A DNA stretch of 64,000 bases from positions 62,001 through 126,000 of the forward strand of contig JAXGMN010000025.1 of assembly GCA_040768665.1 (NCBI GenBank). The letters are read 5' to 3'. Below the pieces are notes generated by a model that saw only the letters and a list, made by a program, of their open reading frames with translations, did not search any database and was not told where the DNA came from. The translations under genes and the position numbers were made by a program. Of this stretch, positions 1-8,603 are shown piece by piece (position 1 is the first letter of the stretch; every line of letters starts with the position of its first letter). This stretch comes from JABWBD01 sp040768665 (GTDB taxonomy: Bacteria > Planctomycetota > Planctomycetia > Pirellulales > Thermoguttaceae).

Positions 1-1172
1 CCGCCTTTGAACCCTCCCCCCGCCACCAGGACGCTGAACACGTTGCCGTAATGGTTCCGGCCGCCGTTCCATGGTGGCTGATAATCCACCTTGGGACCGC
101 GGCCGAACTCGCCGCAGCACCAAACGAGCGTGCTTTCCAGCAGGCCGCGCTCCTGCAAATCCTGGAGCAACGCCGCGAGGCCCTGGTCCAACTGCGGACA
201 CTGCCGGCGCATGGTCGGGAAGTGGTCCTTGTGCGTGTCCCAGCCGGCCGGGTAGTTGATGACGATGTACGGGACACCCACCTCGGCAAGTCGCCGGGTT
301 ACGAGGCATTCCTGCCCGAACGTGTTCCGCCCGTACCGATCCCGCAATTCCGCCTCCTCCGTCGAGAGATCGAACACCTCTTTGCCCTTGCCCAGAATCA
401 ACTCGTAGGCGGCCTCCTTGGCCTCCTCGACGTCGGCGATCCGCGGGTTGGTCTTGAGCAGGACTTGTTTCAGACTGTCCAACCTCTCCAACAGGTTGCG
501 GCGGCCCTGCTGACGTTGGTCGGTAATACCCCGCGCGACGATGCCTTCCACTTCGAAACGCGCACTGTTCGGGTCGCCGCCGGTGGCGAACGGCTTATAC
601 ATCGGCCCCAGGAAGCCTTCCTCGGAGAACCGCCCTTGCGGCGAGGTCAACACGACGTAGGGCGGAATCAGGCCCTGGTAGGTTTCGCGTTTCGCCAGCG
701 CAAAGACGGCCCCCACGCTCGGATAGGAAATCCGCTCGCCCGGCGGGTGTCCCGTCTGCATCAGGTAGGCGGCCGTCTCGTGCCCGTTGATCCGATGGGT
801 CATGCTGCGGACCAGCGAATACTTGTCCGCCTGCTTCGCTAGCAGGGGAAACAGGGCGCCCATCCGGATGCCGCTGACGTTTGTTTCGACCGTCTCCGTG
901 AAGTCGCCCATATATTCGCGGCCCGACTCGGGCTTGGGATCCCAGGTGTCGTTATGCGACATGCCGCCCCACAGGAAGATCTGGATGACCGACTTGGCCT
1001 TGGCGGGCGGCGCCTTCTCGCCGGCCGCCTCGGCCTTCGAGGCTTTCCCGTCGGCCGCGTGGGCCGGCGAGCCGAGATGACCGGCGAGCGCCAAGGTTGC
1101 CGCTCCTGTAACGCCTCGGCGGAGCGCCTCGCGCCGAGAAACCTTTGCTGACTGGTCGCTATGTTGGTTCAT
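1..1172 (-). CDS. DUF1501 domain protein, C-terminus cut by window edge
   Basis: Secreted or periplasmic protein of unknown biochemical role, very common in planctomycetes and structurally related to alkaline-phosphatase/sulfatase-like folds. Translating the minus strand from the ATG gives a Tat-like leader (SRREALRRGVTGAATLALAG), then FLWGGMSHNDTWDPKP near residue 70, a typical DUF1501 opening, followed by MTHRINGHETAAYLMQTG and, near the window edge, CCGEFGRGPKVDYQP and GGRNHYGNVF. The reading frame is open to position 1, so the last part is missing. It starts 27 nt after the stop of the DUF1549/DUF1553 gene; these two families are usually paired in planctomycetes and are probably co-transcribed. 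The family is clear; the function is not known. Confidence 0.93.
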   Translation of the reverse strand, partial: MNQHSDQSAKVSRREALRRGVTGAATLALAGHLGSPAHAADGKASKAEAAGEKAPPAKAKSVIQIFLWGGMSHNDTWDPKPESGREYMGDFTETVETNVSGIRMGALFPLLAKQADKYSLVRSMTHRINGHETAAYLMQTGHPPGERISYPSVGAVFALAKRETYQGLIPPYVVLTSPQGRFSEEGFLGPMYKPFATGGDPNSARFEVEGIVARGITDQRQQGRRNLLERLDSLKQVLLKTNPRIADVEEAKEAAYELILGKGKEVFDLSTEEAELRDRYGRNTFGQECLVTRRLAEVGVPYIVINYPAGWDTHKDHFPTMRRQCPQLDQGLAALLQDLQERGLLESTLVWCCGEFGRGPKVDYQPPWNGGRNHYGNVFSVLVAGGGFKG

Positions 1173-1199
1173 GATCGGTTCTCCCGATTCAGGTGGGTT

Positions 1200-2954
1200 C
1201 TAGTGCCGAAACAGGAACTCGGTGCTGTTGATCAGGGCCCAAGCGATGTCGATCGCGTTGTCGCGGCGCTGCGCCGCGCTCATCTGGGGCAGCTTGCCCC
1301 GGACGGGCCGGGCGCCGGGGGAAGCGGACGTGTCGCCGACGTTGAGAAGCAAGTACTCCATAATGTACCCCTTCTCCACGTCTGTCGGGTAGCGCGAAAG
1401 GATCGTCAGGTAGAGCTCGTCGAGTATCTCGTCCAGCGTCCGATCGCCGGCGGTCAGCTTTGCCATCCACGTACCCGATTCCAACTTGGTCTGGATATGG
1501 CTGGAGTTCAACAGGTGCCGCCACTGGGCCGCCAGCGCCTTGGTGGGCCGTTCGTTGGCCAGGCCGGTGGCCCGCGCCGACCGGCCGAACAGGGCCAGAA
1601 AAGGGCTCGTGATGCTGCCGTCGGCGATCGCAATGGCCGACATGCTGGTCGGAATGTAGGTAAACGGCTCGGGAATCGCGCTGGTGTAAAGATCCGTCGT
1701 GCCGGTCACCTTGTTGATGGCGTCGATCAGCACCTCGGCATCCAGTCGCCGCACGATGTAGCAGCCGAAGTATTCCTCCACCTTGGGATTCTTCATCCGT
1801 CGCACCGGCGACGACTGGTAGGTCCTGGAGTTCAGGATCAACCGATAGATCGTCTTCATGTCGTAGCCGCTCTTGACGAACTCCTGCTCCAGGTAGGTCA
1901 GCAGTTCGGGATGGGTAGGCGGGTTGTCGTCGCGGATGTCGTCCGGCTCCTCGATAATGCCGCGCCCCAGCAACCAGGCCCAGATGCGGTTGACCAGGTT
2001 TTTGGCAAACCACGGATTCTCCGCGCGGATGAGCCAATCGGCGAAGACGTCGCGCGGATCGCGGTCCGGCGGGATGGTAACCTCTTTCCCGTCGGGAAAC
2101 ACGGCCTTCAAAGGCGCCGGCGACTGCAACGCGACCGCGGGCTCCGCCGGGCCAAAGCCGGCGACCAGTTGTTCCAGCGTAGCTTCCGGAGGCGCCAACG
2201 CGGCCTTGCCCGGCACCGCGCTGCCGGGGATCGTGCTCAGGTGAAAAGGATCCCAGAAGACGACTTGTTCTTTCCATTCGGCCGTGGGCTTGTACCCGAC
2301 CTGCGAAAAGAAGGCCGCCAGGCCCTCCCGCCGCTCCGCCGGCCACGCCTCGATCCGCGAACCCATCAACGTCAGAGCGACGGCTGCCGCGATACCGTCG
2401 GGCGTCCGGCTCGGGATCGCCCGGTAGAAGTTGACCTGACCGACGCGGAAATTGCTGCCGCTGGACGTAAGCAGTTCCCGAACGAACTTGTCGTACGGCT
2501 TGTTGGCGGCCAATGAGCTCTGGACCCAGCGGTGATAGGCTCGGGCCGCATTGGGCCAAAGATTCACGGGGAACTCGGCCTTGATCCGCAGCACGTCGGC
2601 CCACTTCATCGACCAGTAATCGGCGAATTCGTCCCGTTGGAGCAACCGGTCGATCAACAGCCGGCGTTTATTCTTCACGTCCTTGTCGTCGAGGAAAGTG
2701 CGGGCTTCTTCGGCGGTAGGCAGCGTGCCGATCACGTCGAGATAGACGCGGCGGACGAATACCCCGTCGGAGCAGAACGCCGGGCGGATATTCATCGAGG
2801 CCAGCTTTTGGACGACGATCTTGTCGATGGTAGAATCCAGGGCCGGCTGATTCGAGGTCTCGAAGATTCTTTCCGGTGCCCTCGGCTGCGCCGCGTAACT
2901 GACTGCGGCCATAAGAAGCACGGCCACGGCGACCACCCATGTCGTTTTCAGCAT
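1200..2954 (-). CDS. DUF1549/DUF1553 (PSCyt2-PSD1) secreted protein
   Basis: Planctomycete-specific exported protein of unknown function, usually found with a DUF1501 gene. The ATG chosen follows a GGAG sequence and opens a clean signal peptide (MLKTTWVVAVAVLLMAAVSY then AAQ). Residues about 25-230 match the DUF1549 region (FVRRVYLDVIGTLPTAEEA, YWSMKWADVLRIKAEFPVN), and about 330-580 the DUF1553 region (NPWFAKNLVNRIWAWLLGRG, DDIRDDNPPTHPELL, IYRLILNSRTYQ). The N-terminal cytochrome c (PSCyt1) domain carried by many homologues is absent; I see no CxxCH. A start nine codons upstream is possible but lacks a ribosome site and would spoil the signal peptide. It is the first gene of a two-gene unit with the DUF1501 gene. 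Confidence 0.93.
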   Translation of the reverse strand: MLKTTWVVAVAVLLMAAVSYAAQPRAPERIFETSNQPALDSTIDKIVVQKLASMNIRPAFCSDGVFVRRVYLDVIGTLPTAEEARTFLDDKDVKNKRRLLIDRLLQRDEFADYWSMKWADVLRIKAEFPVNLWPNAARAYHRWVQSSLAANKPYDKFVRELLTSSGSNFRVGQVNFYRAIPSRTPDGIAAAVALTLMGSRIEAWPAERREGLAAFFSQVGYKPTAEWKEQVVFWDPFHLSTIPGSAVPGKAALAPPEATLEQLVAGFGPAEPAVALQSPAPLKAVFPDGKEVTIPPDRDPRDVFADWLIRAENPWFAKNLVNRIWAWLLGRGIIEEPDDIRDDNPPTHPELLTYLEQEFVKSGYDMKTIYRLILNSRTYQSSPVRRMKNPKVEEYFGCYIVRRLDAEVLIDAINKVTGTTDLYTSAIPEPFTYIPTSMSAIAIADGSITSPFLALFGRSARATGLANERPTKALAAQWRHLLNSSHIQTKLESGTWMAKLTAGDRTLDEILDELYLTILSRYPTDVEKGYIMEYLLLNVGDTSASPGARPVRGKLPQMSAAQRRDNAIDIAWALINSTEFLFRH

Positions 2955-3126
2955 GGTTCTACAGCTCCAAACAAAGGCCACGATCTGCCCACCTATGCCT
3001 ATTAGAAACCCCGTACGGGTGTGCCGTCAAGGTACGGCCCTGCATCCCGTTGGGCGGTCGTACGTCCGGGCGCGATGCGAGCTCTTGCCGCCAACGCGGC
3101 CACTTCCACAACCGTGATCTCGCAGA

Positions 3127-4590
3127 TCAGGTCAGAATTCCGTCCCAGCCCTTCCGGTACGGACGCCGGATGAACTGGTCGGCTTCGGGGGCATTACGGG
3201 CGCGTAGGCTGAGGTAGTCCCACTCCAGCTTCTTCCCGGTCCGGTAGGCCACGTTCCCGAGGTGGTTTGACTCGGTGACCCAGCCGGAATACTGGAAGTT
3301 CGAGCCTGGCGGCGGACCCTCGCCCTTGCAGGCCTGGATCCACTCCACGTAGTGTCCGGGCGAACGCGGGAGCGTCTCCGGCGGTGTCGGATAGTCCTTG
3401 AACTTCTCTTCGGGCAAGAGTTGGGGGCTGCTGCGACCACCGGTATAGAGCATACCTTCGTCGCCGATGAACAGTTGCGCGCGGTCGCTCATCTTGCTTG
3501 GGTCGAACTGCGGCGGTCTCCCCTCGCCCTGGTACCAGACAAGCTTGAGCGGCGGGGCCGACCTGCGGGCCGGGAACTCATACGTTACCGTCATCGTCGC
3601 CGGGGCGAGTTCCGGGTGAGCCTTGCCCATCGGGGACACGGCCTCGACCGTCAAGGGCTGACGGATGCCCAGCACCTGGAATGCAACGTCGTTGTCGTGG
3701 CCGCCGAGGTCGCTCATCGTGCCGTTGCCGAAGTCCCACCACCGGTACCAGCGCGGCCCGGGGAGGTACGTGGCATGAAACGGCCGCATCGGCGCAGGCC
3801 CGATCCACAGATCCCAGTCGAGGTTCGGGGGGACGGGCATCTCTTCCTTGAATCGCCCCGTAATCTGGATGCCGTTGTAGAACCCGTGCGGCTTGTCATA
3901 CTTCTCGGCCGACGCGGCGCTCTGCAGCCCCCACGCACGCCCCGCCCAGACGTGCACTTCGCGGACCGGCCCGATCGCCCCGGCCATGATCAGCTCCTGG
4001 ATCTGACGGCGAACCGGCGAGGCGTGGCCCTGGTTGCCCGTCTGCGTGGCGAGCTTCGGGTACTTCGCGGCGGTCTCGCGAATCAACCTTGCCTCCCAGA
4101 CGTCGTGGGTGAGCGGCTTCTCGCAATAGACGTGTTTGCCGTGCGTGAGCGCCAGATACGTCGCCAGAGCGTGGGTGTGCTCGGTCGTGCTGACCATGAC
4201 CGCATCGAAGTCGTTCGGGCTGTCGAATACCCGGCGGAGGTCATTGTATTTCTTGGCTTTCGGGAATTTCTGGGCCGCCGCATCGACCGCATTCTGGTTG
4301 ACGTCGCAGAGGACCGTGATGTTTTCGGCCGGAATACCCGTCGGAGGGCCGGACGGGGCCGCCGCCCGGGCGTCTCTCCCCCGGCCACGGCTGACGCCGT
4401 CGCCGTTCATGTTGGCATTGGCACGGCCTCCGCAGGCGATCATCGCGATGTTCAGCTTGTTGTTGAGGTTCCGGCCCCGTAGGAGGGCCGGCGCGCCGGC
4501 GATCAGCCCACCGGCAGCCAGGGCTCCGCGAATCATCTCGCGTCGGGTTAACTGATGCTCTCGTGCGTGTTTGGTGATCGTTTTCTTCAT
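3127..4590 (-). CDS. Gfo/Idh/MocA family oxidoreductase, Tat-exported
   Basis: Probable NAD(P)-dependent sugar oxidoreductase acting outside the cytoplasm. The start is set by AGGAG 8 nt upstream and gives a twin-arginine leader (LTRREMIRGALAAGGLIAGA). A Rossmann region follows (KLNIAMIACGGRANANMNGD, ENITVLCDVNQNAVDAA), then STTEHTHALATYLALTHGKH and the EKPLTHDVWEA motif, whose lysine is the family's catalytic residue. The C-terminal alpha/beta domain includes WRWWDFGNGTMSDLGGHDND-type sequence typical of planctomycete members (here WYRWWDFGNGTMSDLGGHDN). At 487 residues it is longer than classical Gfo proteins, as is usual for this secreted subgroup. It is divergent from the isomerase-like gene to its right. 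The substrate is unknown. Confidence 0.93.
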   Translation of the reverse strand: MKKTITKHAREHQLTRREMIRGALAAGGLIAGAPALLRGRNLNNKLNIAMIACGGRANANMNGDGVSRGRGRDARAAAPSGPPTGIPAENITVLCDVNQNAVDAAAQKFPKAKKYNDLRRVFDSPNDFDAVMVSTTEHTHALATYLALTHGKHVYCEKPLTHDVWEARLIRETAAKYPKLATQTGNQGHASPVRRQIQELIMAGAIGPVREVHVWAGRAWGLQSAASAEKYDKPHGFYNGIQITGRFKEEMPVPPNLDWDLWIGPAPMRPFHATYLPGPRWYRWWDFGNGTMSDLGGHDNDVAFQVLGIRQPLTVEAVSPMGKAHPELAPATMTVTYEFPARRSAPPLKLVWYQGEGRPPQFDPSKMSDRAQLFIGDEGMLYTGGRSSPQLLPEEKFKDYPTPPETLPRSPGHYVEWIQACKGEGPPPGSNFQYSGWVTESNHLGNVAYRTGKKLEWDYLSLRARNAPEADQFIRRPYRKGWDGILT

Positions 4591-4612
4591 CGCGTACTCC
4601 TTTGAGACTGAG

Positions 4613-4693
4613 GAAAGAAGGGACAGGCACCGCAATATCTTGTATCTCATTGCACTGCAGATTACCACGCTTTGCGGAGCCAGTTCCTTTTTC
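4613..4693. repeat. REP-like palindrome, family B (subtype 2)
   Basis: Imperfect inverted repeat in the intergenic region upstream of the Gfo/Idh gene. The left arm reads GGGACAGGCACCGCAA and the right arm TTGCGGAGCCAGTTCC. It is the same element as at 44962, 47978 and 48216, in opposite orientation and somewhat decayed. As in the other two-armed copies, one arm carries ACAGGCACC and the other is the complement of ACTGGCTCC. Confidence 0.7.
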
Positions 4694-4754
4694 TGGGTAG
4701 ACCAACCTGATGGCGGGGTGGCACTGTTTGCCCCATAGTGTTCGGCTGTGGTCG

Positions 4755-4971
4755 GTGTGGCTTGGAGTTGTACGGGCGCACTTCACGAAGCGGGCTTACC
4801 GCAACTCCAAGCAGTGCGTGCGCACCGATTGATTGACTGTTACACAGGATCAAACGCAACCTGCGACGGCGAAAAATGCTGGCAGCATCCAGCGGCACTT
4901 CCGCACTGCTTGCGATTGTGGTAAGCCCTTCTCCCGTGGCAAGTCGAATCAATCGCAAGCAGTGGCACACG
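4755..4971. repeat. Twin-hairpin element, family A, copy 1
   Basis: Two hairpin units in inverted orientation between divergently transcribed genes. Unit 1: stem CTTGGAGTTG (4761-4770) with CAACTCCAAG (4802-4811). Unit 2: stem CACTGCTTGCGATTG (4904-4918) with CAATCGCAAGCAGTG (4950-4964). Both loops are exactly 31 nt. The right end continues as GGCACAC and the left end is preceded by GTGTGG, so the pair is bounded by inverted ends. The rest of the 576-nt intergenic region holds a family B palindrome and no gene I can support. Confidence 0.85.
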
Positions 4972-5166
4972 GCACAGGGGAACGCAAGTTGCCGGAGTAG
5001 GAAGCAGACACGGATTGGATGTTGGAATCGGCCAGGTAACCCGGCCGGCAGAACCGGCTCTTGACCCCGCCGGGCGGCCGCCTGAGAATCGCATGCGCGT
5101 GGACCGCTCCGGCTATTCGCCGGGGTGCTGGTCGTGGCCCAACTATGCTCCAACGGGAGGTCCATC

Positions 5167-6651
5167 ATGCATCGAGAAATCAAGCGGCGGGAGTTCATCC
5201 AGTTTACGGTGGCGGCGGGAGGGATGTGCTTGTGCGGTCCCGGCCTCGCGGGGCCCGGCGAAGCCGCCGAACCACCCGGGCTTATCAGCCCGGGTTGCAG
5301 GAAATCCAAGGTGAAGGTCGCCCGGCTCTTCATGGGCAACCCCGAGTACCGCGCGTGGCCGAAGCCGGACATCGACCTGGAAGCCGAGGTCGGTTTCTAC
5401 CGGAGCGAATTCGCGAAGCTCGCGGCTTCGTTTCGCGACGTCGACTTCGTCGTCGATCAACTCGTCAGCTCACCGGAGCAGATTGCAGGACTCAACGAGA
5501 AGCTGAAGACGGCGGATGGTATCCTGGTAATCCACTTGAACATGGGGATCAGCGGCATTCTCGACGCCATCCTGGCTGCCGGCCGCCCGACGATGATCTT
5601 TGCCACACCCTACTCGGGCCACGAGTGGACCCGGTTCGGCGCGCTCCGGAAGCAGGAGGCGGGCCGAAAGCTCGAGTGCCTGCTCACAAGCGACTATGGC
5701 CAACTTGCCGCGGCGGTCCGGCCTTTCCGCGCGCTGCACCACCTGCGCGAAGCAAAGATCCTGAACGTCACTTCACGGTCGTTGGGCGAGTATCCCGCGG
5801 CCGTTAAGGCGAAGTTCGGCACGGAAATCAAGCTAGTCGGGCTGGAGCAGATGGTCCAGGCGTACAACGCCGTTTCCGATGCGGACGCCAAGGCGGAGGC
5901 GGAGCGGTGGACGAAGGGGGCCACGGCGATCGTGGAGCCGAAAGCCGACGGCATTCTCAAGTCGTGCAAGATGGCCTTGGCGTTTCAAAGGCTTCTGGAT
6001 GAGGAAGAGGCCACCGTGATGACCGTCGATTGCTACGGCACCATGTACAAATCGCTCTGCCAGCAGTATGCTTTCCCCTGCATCGGCTTTACGCGGCTGA
6101 ACGACATGGGGCTGGGCGGGATCTGCGAGTCGGACCTGCAATGCGCTATGACGCACATCGTGTTCCAGGGGCTCGCCGGCAAGCCCGGATTCATCAGCGA
6201 TCCGACGCTCGACGAGTCGGCCAACAGCATCATCCTGGCACACTGCCTGGGAACGCGGAAAATGGACGGCCCGGACGGCCCGGCCGCCCCTTACAAGCTC
6301 CGCACGATCATGGAGCGGCAGCAGGGCGTGGTCCCGCAGATCCAGATGCGCGTGGGCGAGAAGGTGACTCAGGCCCTGCTCGTCGGCACGGGCCTGATGC
6401 CGTACTTCACCGGTGAGATTATCGCTGCGCCGGACTGCGACCGCGGCTGCCGCACGAAGATCAACGTGAGAGTCGACGGCGATGCGGAGTACCTCTGGAA
6501 GAACTGGTCGTTCGGCCTTCACCGCTCGACGTGCTACGGCGATATCACCAAGGATCTGAAGCACTTCTGCCGGTTTGCGGAAATCGAGACGTTCGACGAG
6601 GCGTCGGAGCCTGCTCCGGCCATCGTGAGGACGACCGCGGCCAAGGCGTAG
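5167..6651 (+). CDS. Fucose/arabinose-isomerase-fold protein, Tat-exported
   Basis: Probable sugar isomerase-like protein resembling the L-fucose isomerase fold. The ATG follows GGGAGG and starts a twin-arginine leader (IKRREFIQFTVAAGG). The body shows GILVIHLNMGISGILDAILA and PTMIFATPYSGHEW, similar to the N-terminal domains of FucI/AraA relatives, and in the second half VMTVDCYGTMYK, CIGFTRLNDMGLGGICESD and the glycine-rich C-terminal region. The ATG is 14 codons inside the longest open frame; the upstream alternative has no ribosome site or leader. A Tat-exported isomerase is unusual biochemically but common in planctomycetes. The GH84-like gene follows 113 nt downstream on the same strand, so they may form one sugar-processing unit. 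The exact substrate cannot be read from sequence. Confidence 0.75.
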   Translation: MHREIKRREFIQFTVAAGGMCLCGPGLAGPGEAAEPPGLISPGCRKSKVKVARLFMGNPEYRAWPKPDIDLEAEVGFYRSEFAKLAASFRDVDFVVDQLVSSPEQIAGLNEKLKTADGILVIHLNMGISGILDAILAAGRPTMIFATPYSGHEWTRFGALRKQEAGRKLECLLTSDYGQLAAAVRPFRALHHLREAKILNVTSRSLGEYPAAVKAKFGTEIKLVGLEQMVQAYNAVSDADAKAEAERWTKGATAIVEPKADGILKSCKMALAFQRLLDEEEATVMTVDCYGTMYKSLCQQYAFPCIGFTRLNDMGLGGICESDLQCAMTHIVFQGLAGKPGFISDPTLDESANSIILAHCLGTRKMDGPDGPAAPYKLRTIMERQQGVVPQIQMRVGEKVTQALLVGTGLMPYFTGEIIAAPDCDRGCRTKINVRVDGDAEYLWKNWSFGLHRSTCYGDITKDLKHFCRFAEIETFDEASEPAPAIVRTTAAKA

Positions 6652-6764
6652 AGGATTGGCAGTTGGGCGCCTTGTCGAAGTCGGCCGCCGTTACTTTTTT
6701 GAAGCCCTCGGCAAGTGATGAGAATTATAAACCACCTCCAGCTCTTCCGTCGGAAGGATGCACC

Positions 6765-8603
6765 ATGGCGCTAATGAGGTTCGTGCTCGCGTGTGTGCTC
6801 GCAAGTTCGGCGTGCCGGTTGCACGCCGAAGAGGAAAGGGTCGCGTGCCCGATCGTCCCGCGTCCGAAACAGTACGAGGCGGAGGGGCGGACGGCGTCCC
6901 TTCTGTCGGCCGATGAGGCGGCGATTGTGCTTGGCTCGTCGGCAAGTCCGCCGGAACGCTATGCCGCCGAGTACCTTCAGACCCAAATCGAGCGACGGTT
7001 CCACCGCAAGCTGCCCATGCACGAGGAAGCGAAGGTGCCGGGACACGTCCGTCAGGTCTTCTTGTTGGGGCAGGTCGGCACCAATGCCTGGCTCAAGCGA
7101 CTTTGTGAAACCCATCAGCTCGACTTGAGCCAGGAGTCGCCGGGACCGGATGGATTCGTGCTCAAATGTATTGATGATGGGGCGCATCAGATCGTCATGG
7201 TCGGTGGAAGCAACCCGCGAGGCGTGATTTACGGCCAACATGCGCTGTTCGACCTGTTCGAGCGTCGGGGTGAAGAGGTCGTGTTTCCGGTTGTTTCGGT
7301 TCGCGACTGGCCGAGCATCGCGTGGCGGGGCAGGCCACACTCGGTCTTGAAACAGCACCTCGAGCCGGGCGCGTTGGATGCCTACCTGCGGTCGCGGATC
7401 AACTTCACCGACGTCCGCGACGACCCGGACGTTCAGCCGACGATCATCTTCCCCCCGCGGAAGGCGTCGATGGGACTTCCGGCCGGCAAACCGTTGGATG
7501 TGCCGCTGATCGAGCGAATGATCGAGGAGTCGCACCGGCGGGGGTTGTTCGTCTACGGCACGGCCTCCTGCGCGGTGTCCCGCGAGCGGATCGGCGAGGC
7601 GATCAAGACGTTCGAGCAGTTGGTCGAGCTGGGCGTGGACGGGCTGTGGATCTCATTCGACGACGTCGGGGCGGGTGAAAGCGCGCCGGAGCTGATCCGC
7701 CGGGTGTTGGAACTGGGCGCCCGCCATGGGATTACCGACCGGCGGATCGCCATTACGCCGCCACTCGAGGAATATCAGCATATCGATAAGGAGTTCAACC
7801 GCCTGGCGGCCTCGGAGTGGGGCCTGGACGAGGCTCAGTGGCTCTTCACGCGCGTGCCGTGCGCCCAGGACGCGCAGACCGCGCGGCGGATCGGCATCCA
7901 ATCGCTGCCCGGCTGGTGGCACAATCTGGTGAACATCCGCGGGGGCTTTCTGCACAACGGCGACGTGCTCTGCTCGTTGCGCGCGGACGGGAAGCCCGCG
8001 TATGTGGACATTCAGCCGCTTCGCAATGGCTGGCACCACCCGGACTATGAGCAGATCCGCGATGCGCCGAGCAATAGCGATTGTGCACTACTGTGGGGCG
8101 TGGTCGGCGGCTGGCCGGAGGAGTACCAGGCGGCAGCGCTGGGATTCTGGGCGTGGGAGCCGGCGGGGCACGAGTGGCAGCAGACGCGCCGGGCGATCTA
8201 CCGCTATGTTTACGGTCCCTCGCAGGTCGATACGGCCGAGGCGTTCGACGACACGCTGGCGAAACTCAAGGACCTGTTCGAGTTGCCTCCGTGGCGGTTC
8301 GAACCGAATCGCGGTTGGCCGCCCCGCCTGAAGCACGTCGGCGACCGGGCCAAGGCTCTGGAACTCATCGCCCGGCTGGAGCGGTTGCAGGAGGTGCTCC
8401 AGCAGCGGGCGCCGCCAGAGACGGCGCTCGACCCCGGCCGGCTGGAAAGGGTCTATCTGGAGCCCATGCGTGCCACGCTTGCCTACGCCCGCACGATGGC
8501 CGGGCTGGAGTATCCGGAATACACCGCGGGGGAGCTGGAGACGCAGATGATCGGGCTTATCGAGGCCGGCCGGGTCGACGAGGCGAAAGAGCTGCTCGCC
8601 TAG
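6765..8603 (+). CDS. GH84-like beta-N-acetylhexosaminidase, N-terminal 612 residues, ended by in-frame amber
   Basis: Secreted glycosidase expected to cleave terminal or internal beta-N-acetylhexosamine. The start follows GGAAGG by 7 nt and opens a signal peptide (MALMRFVLACVLASSACRLH then AEE). Residues about 25-170 resemble the GH20b-type N-terminal domain (CPIVPRPKQYEAEG, GVIYGQHALFDLFERRG), followed by the catalytic barrel (DWPSIAWRGRPHSV, INFTDVRDDPD). WISFDDVGAG carries the paired aspartates D299/D300 typical of GH84 substrate-assisted catalysis. The frame then meets TAG at 8601-8603, but stays open in the same frame for another 245 codons. The catalytic half is whole; the helical C-terminal part is detached. 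See the next entry. Either a pseudogene, a natural truncation or a base-call error. Confidence 0.8.
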   Translation: MALMRFVLACVLASSACRLHAEEERVACPIVPRPKQYEAEGRTASLLSADEAAIVLGSSASPPERYAAEYLQTQIERRFHRKLPMHEEAKVPGHVRQVFLLGQVGTNAWLKRLCETHQLDLSQESPGPDGFVLKCIDDGAHQIVMVGGSNPRGVIYGQHALFDLFERRGEEVVFPVVSVRDWPSIAWRGRPHSVLKQHLEPGALDAYLRSRINFTDVRDDPDVQPTIIFPPRKASMGLPAGKPLDVPLIERMIEESHRRGLFVYGTASCAVSRERIGEAIKTFEQLVELGVDGLWISFDDVGAGESAPELIRRVLELGARHGITDRRIAITPPLEEYQHIDKEFNRLAASEWGLDEAQWLFTRVPCAQDAQTARRIGIQSLPGWWHNLVNIRGGFLHNGDVLCSLRADGKPAYVDIQPLRNGWHHPDYEQIRDAPSNSDCALLWGVVGGWPEEYQAAALGFWAWEPAGHEWQQTRRAIYRYVYGPSQVDTAEAFDDTLAKLKDLFELPPWRFEPNRGWPPRLKHVGDRAKALELIARLERLQEVLQQRAPPETALDPGRLERVYLEPMRATLAYARTMAGLEYPEYTAGELETQMIGLIEAGRVDEAKELLA

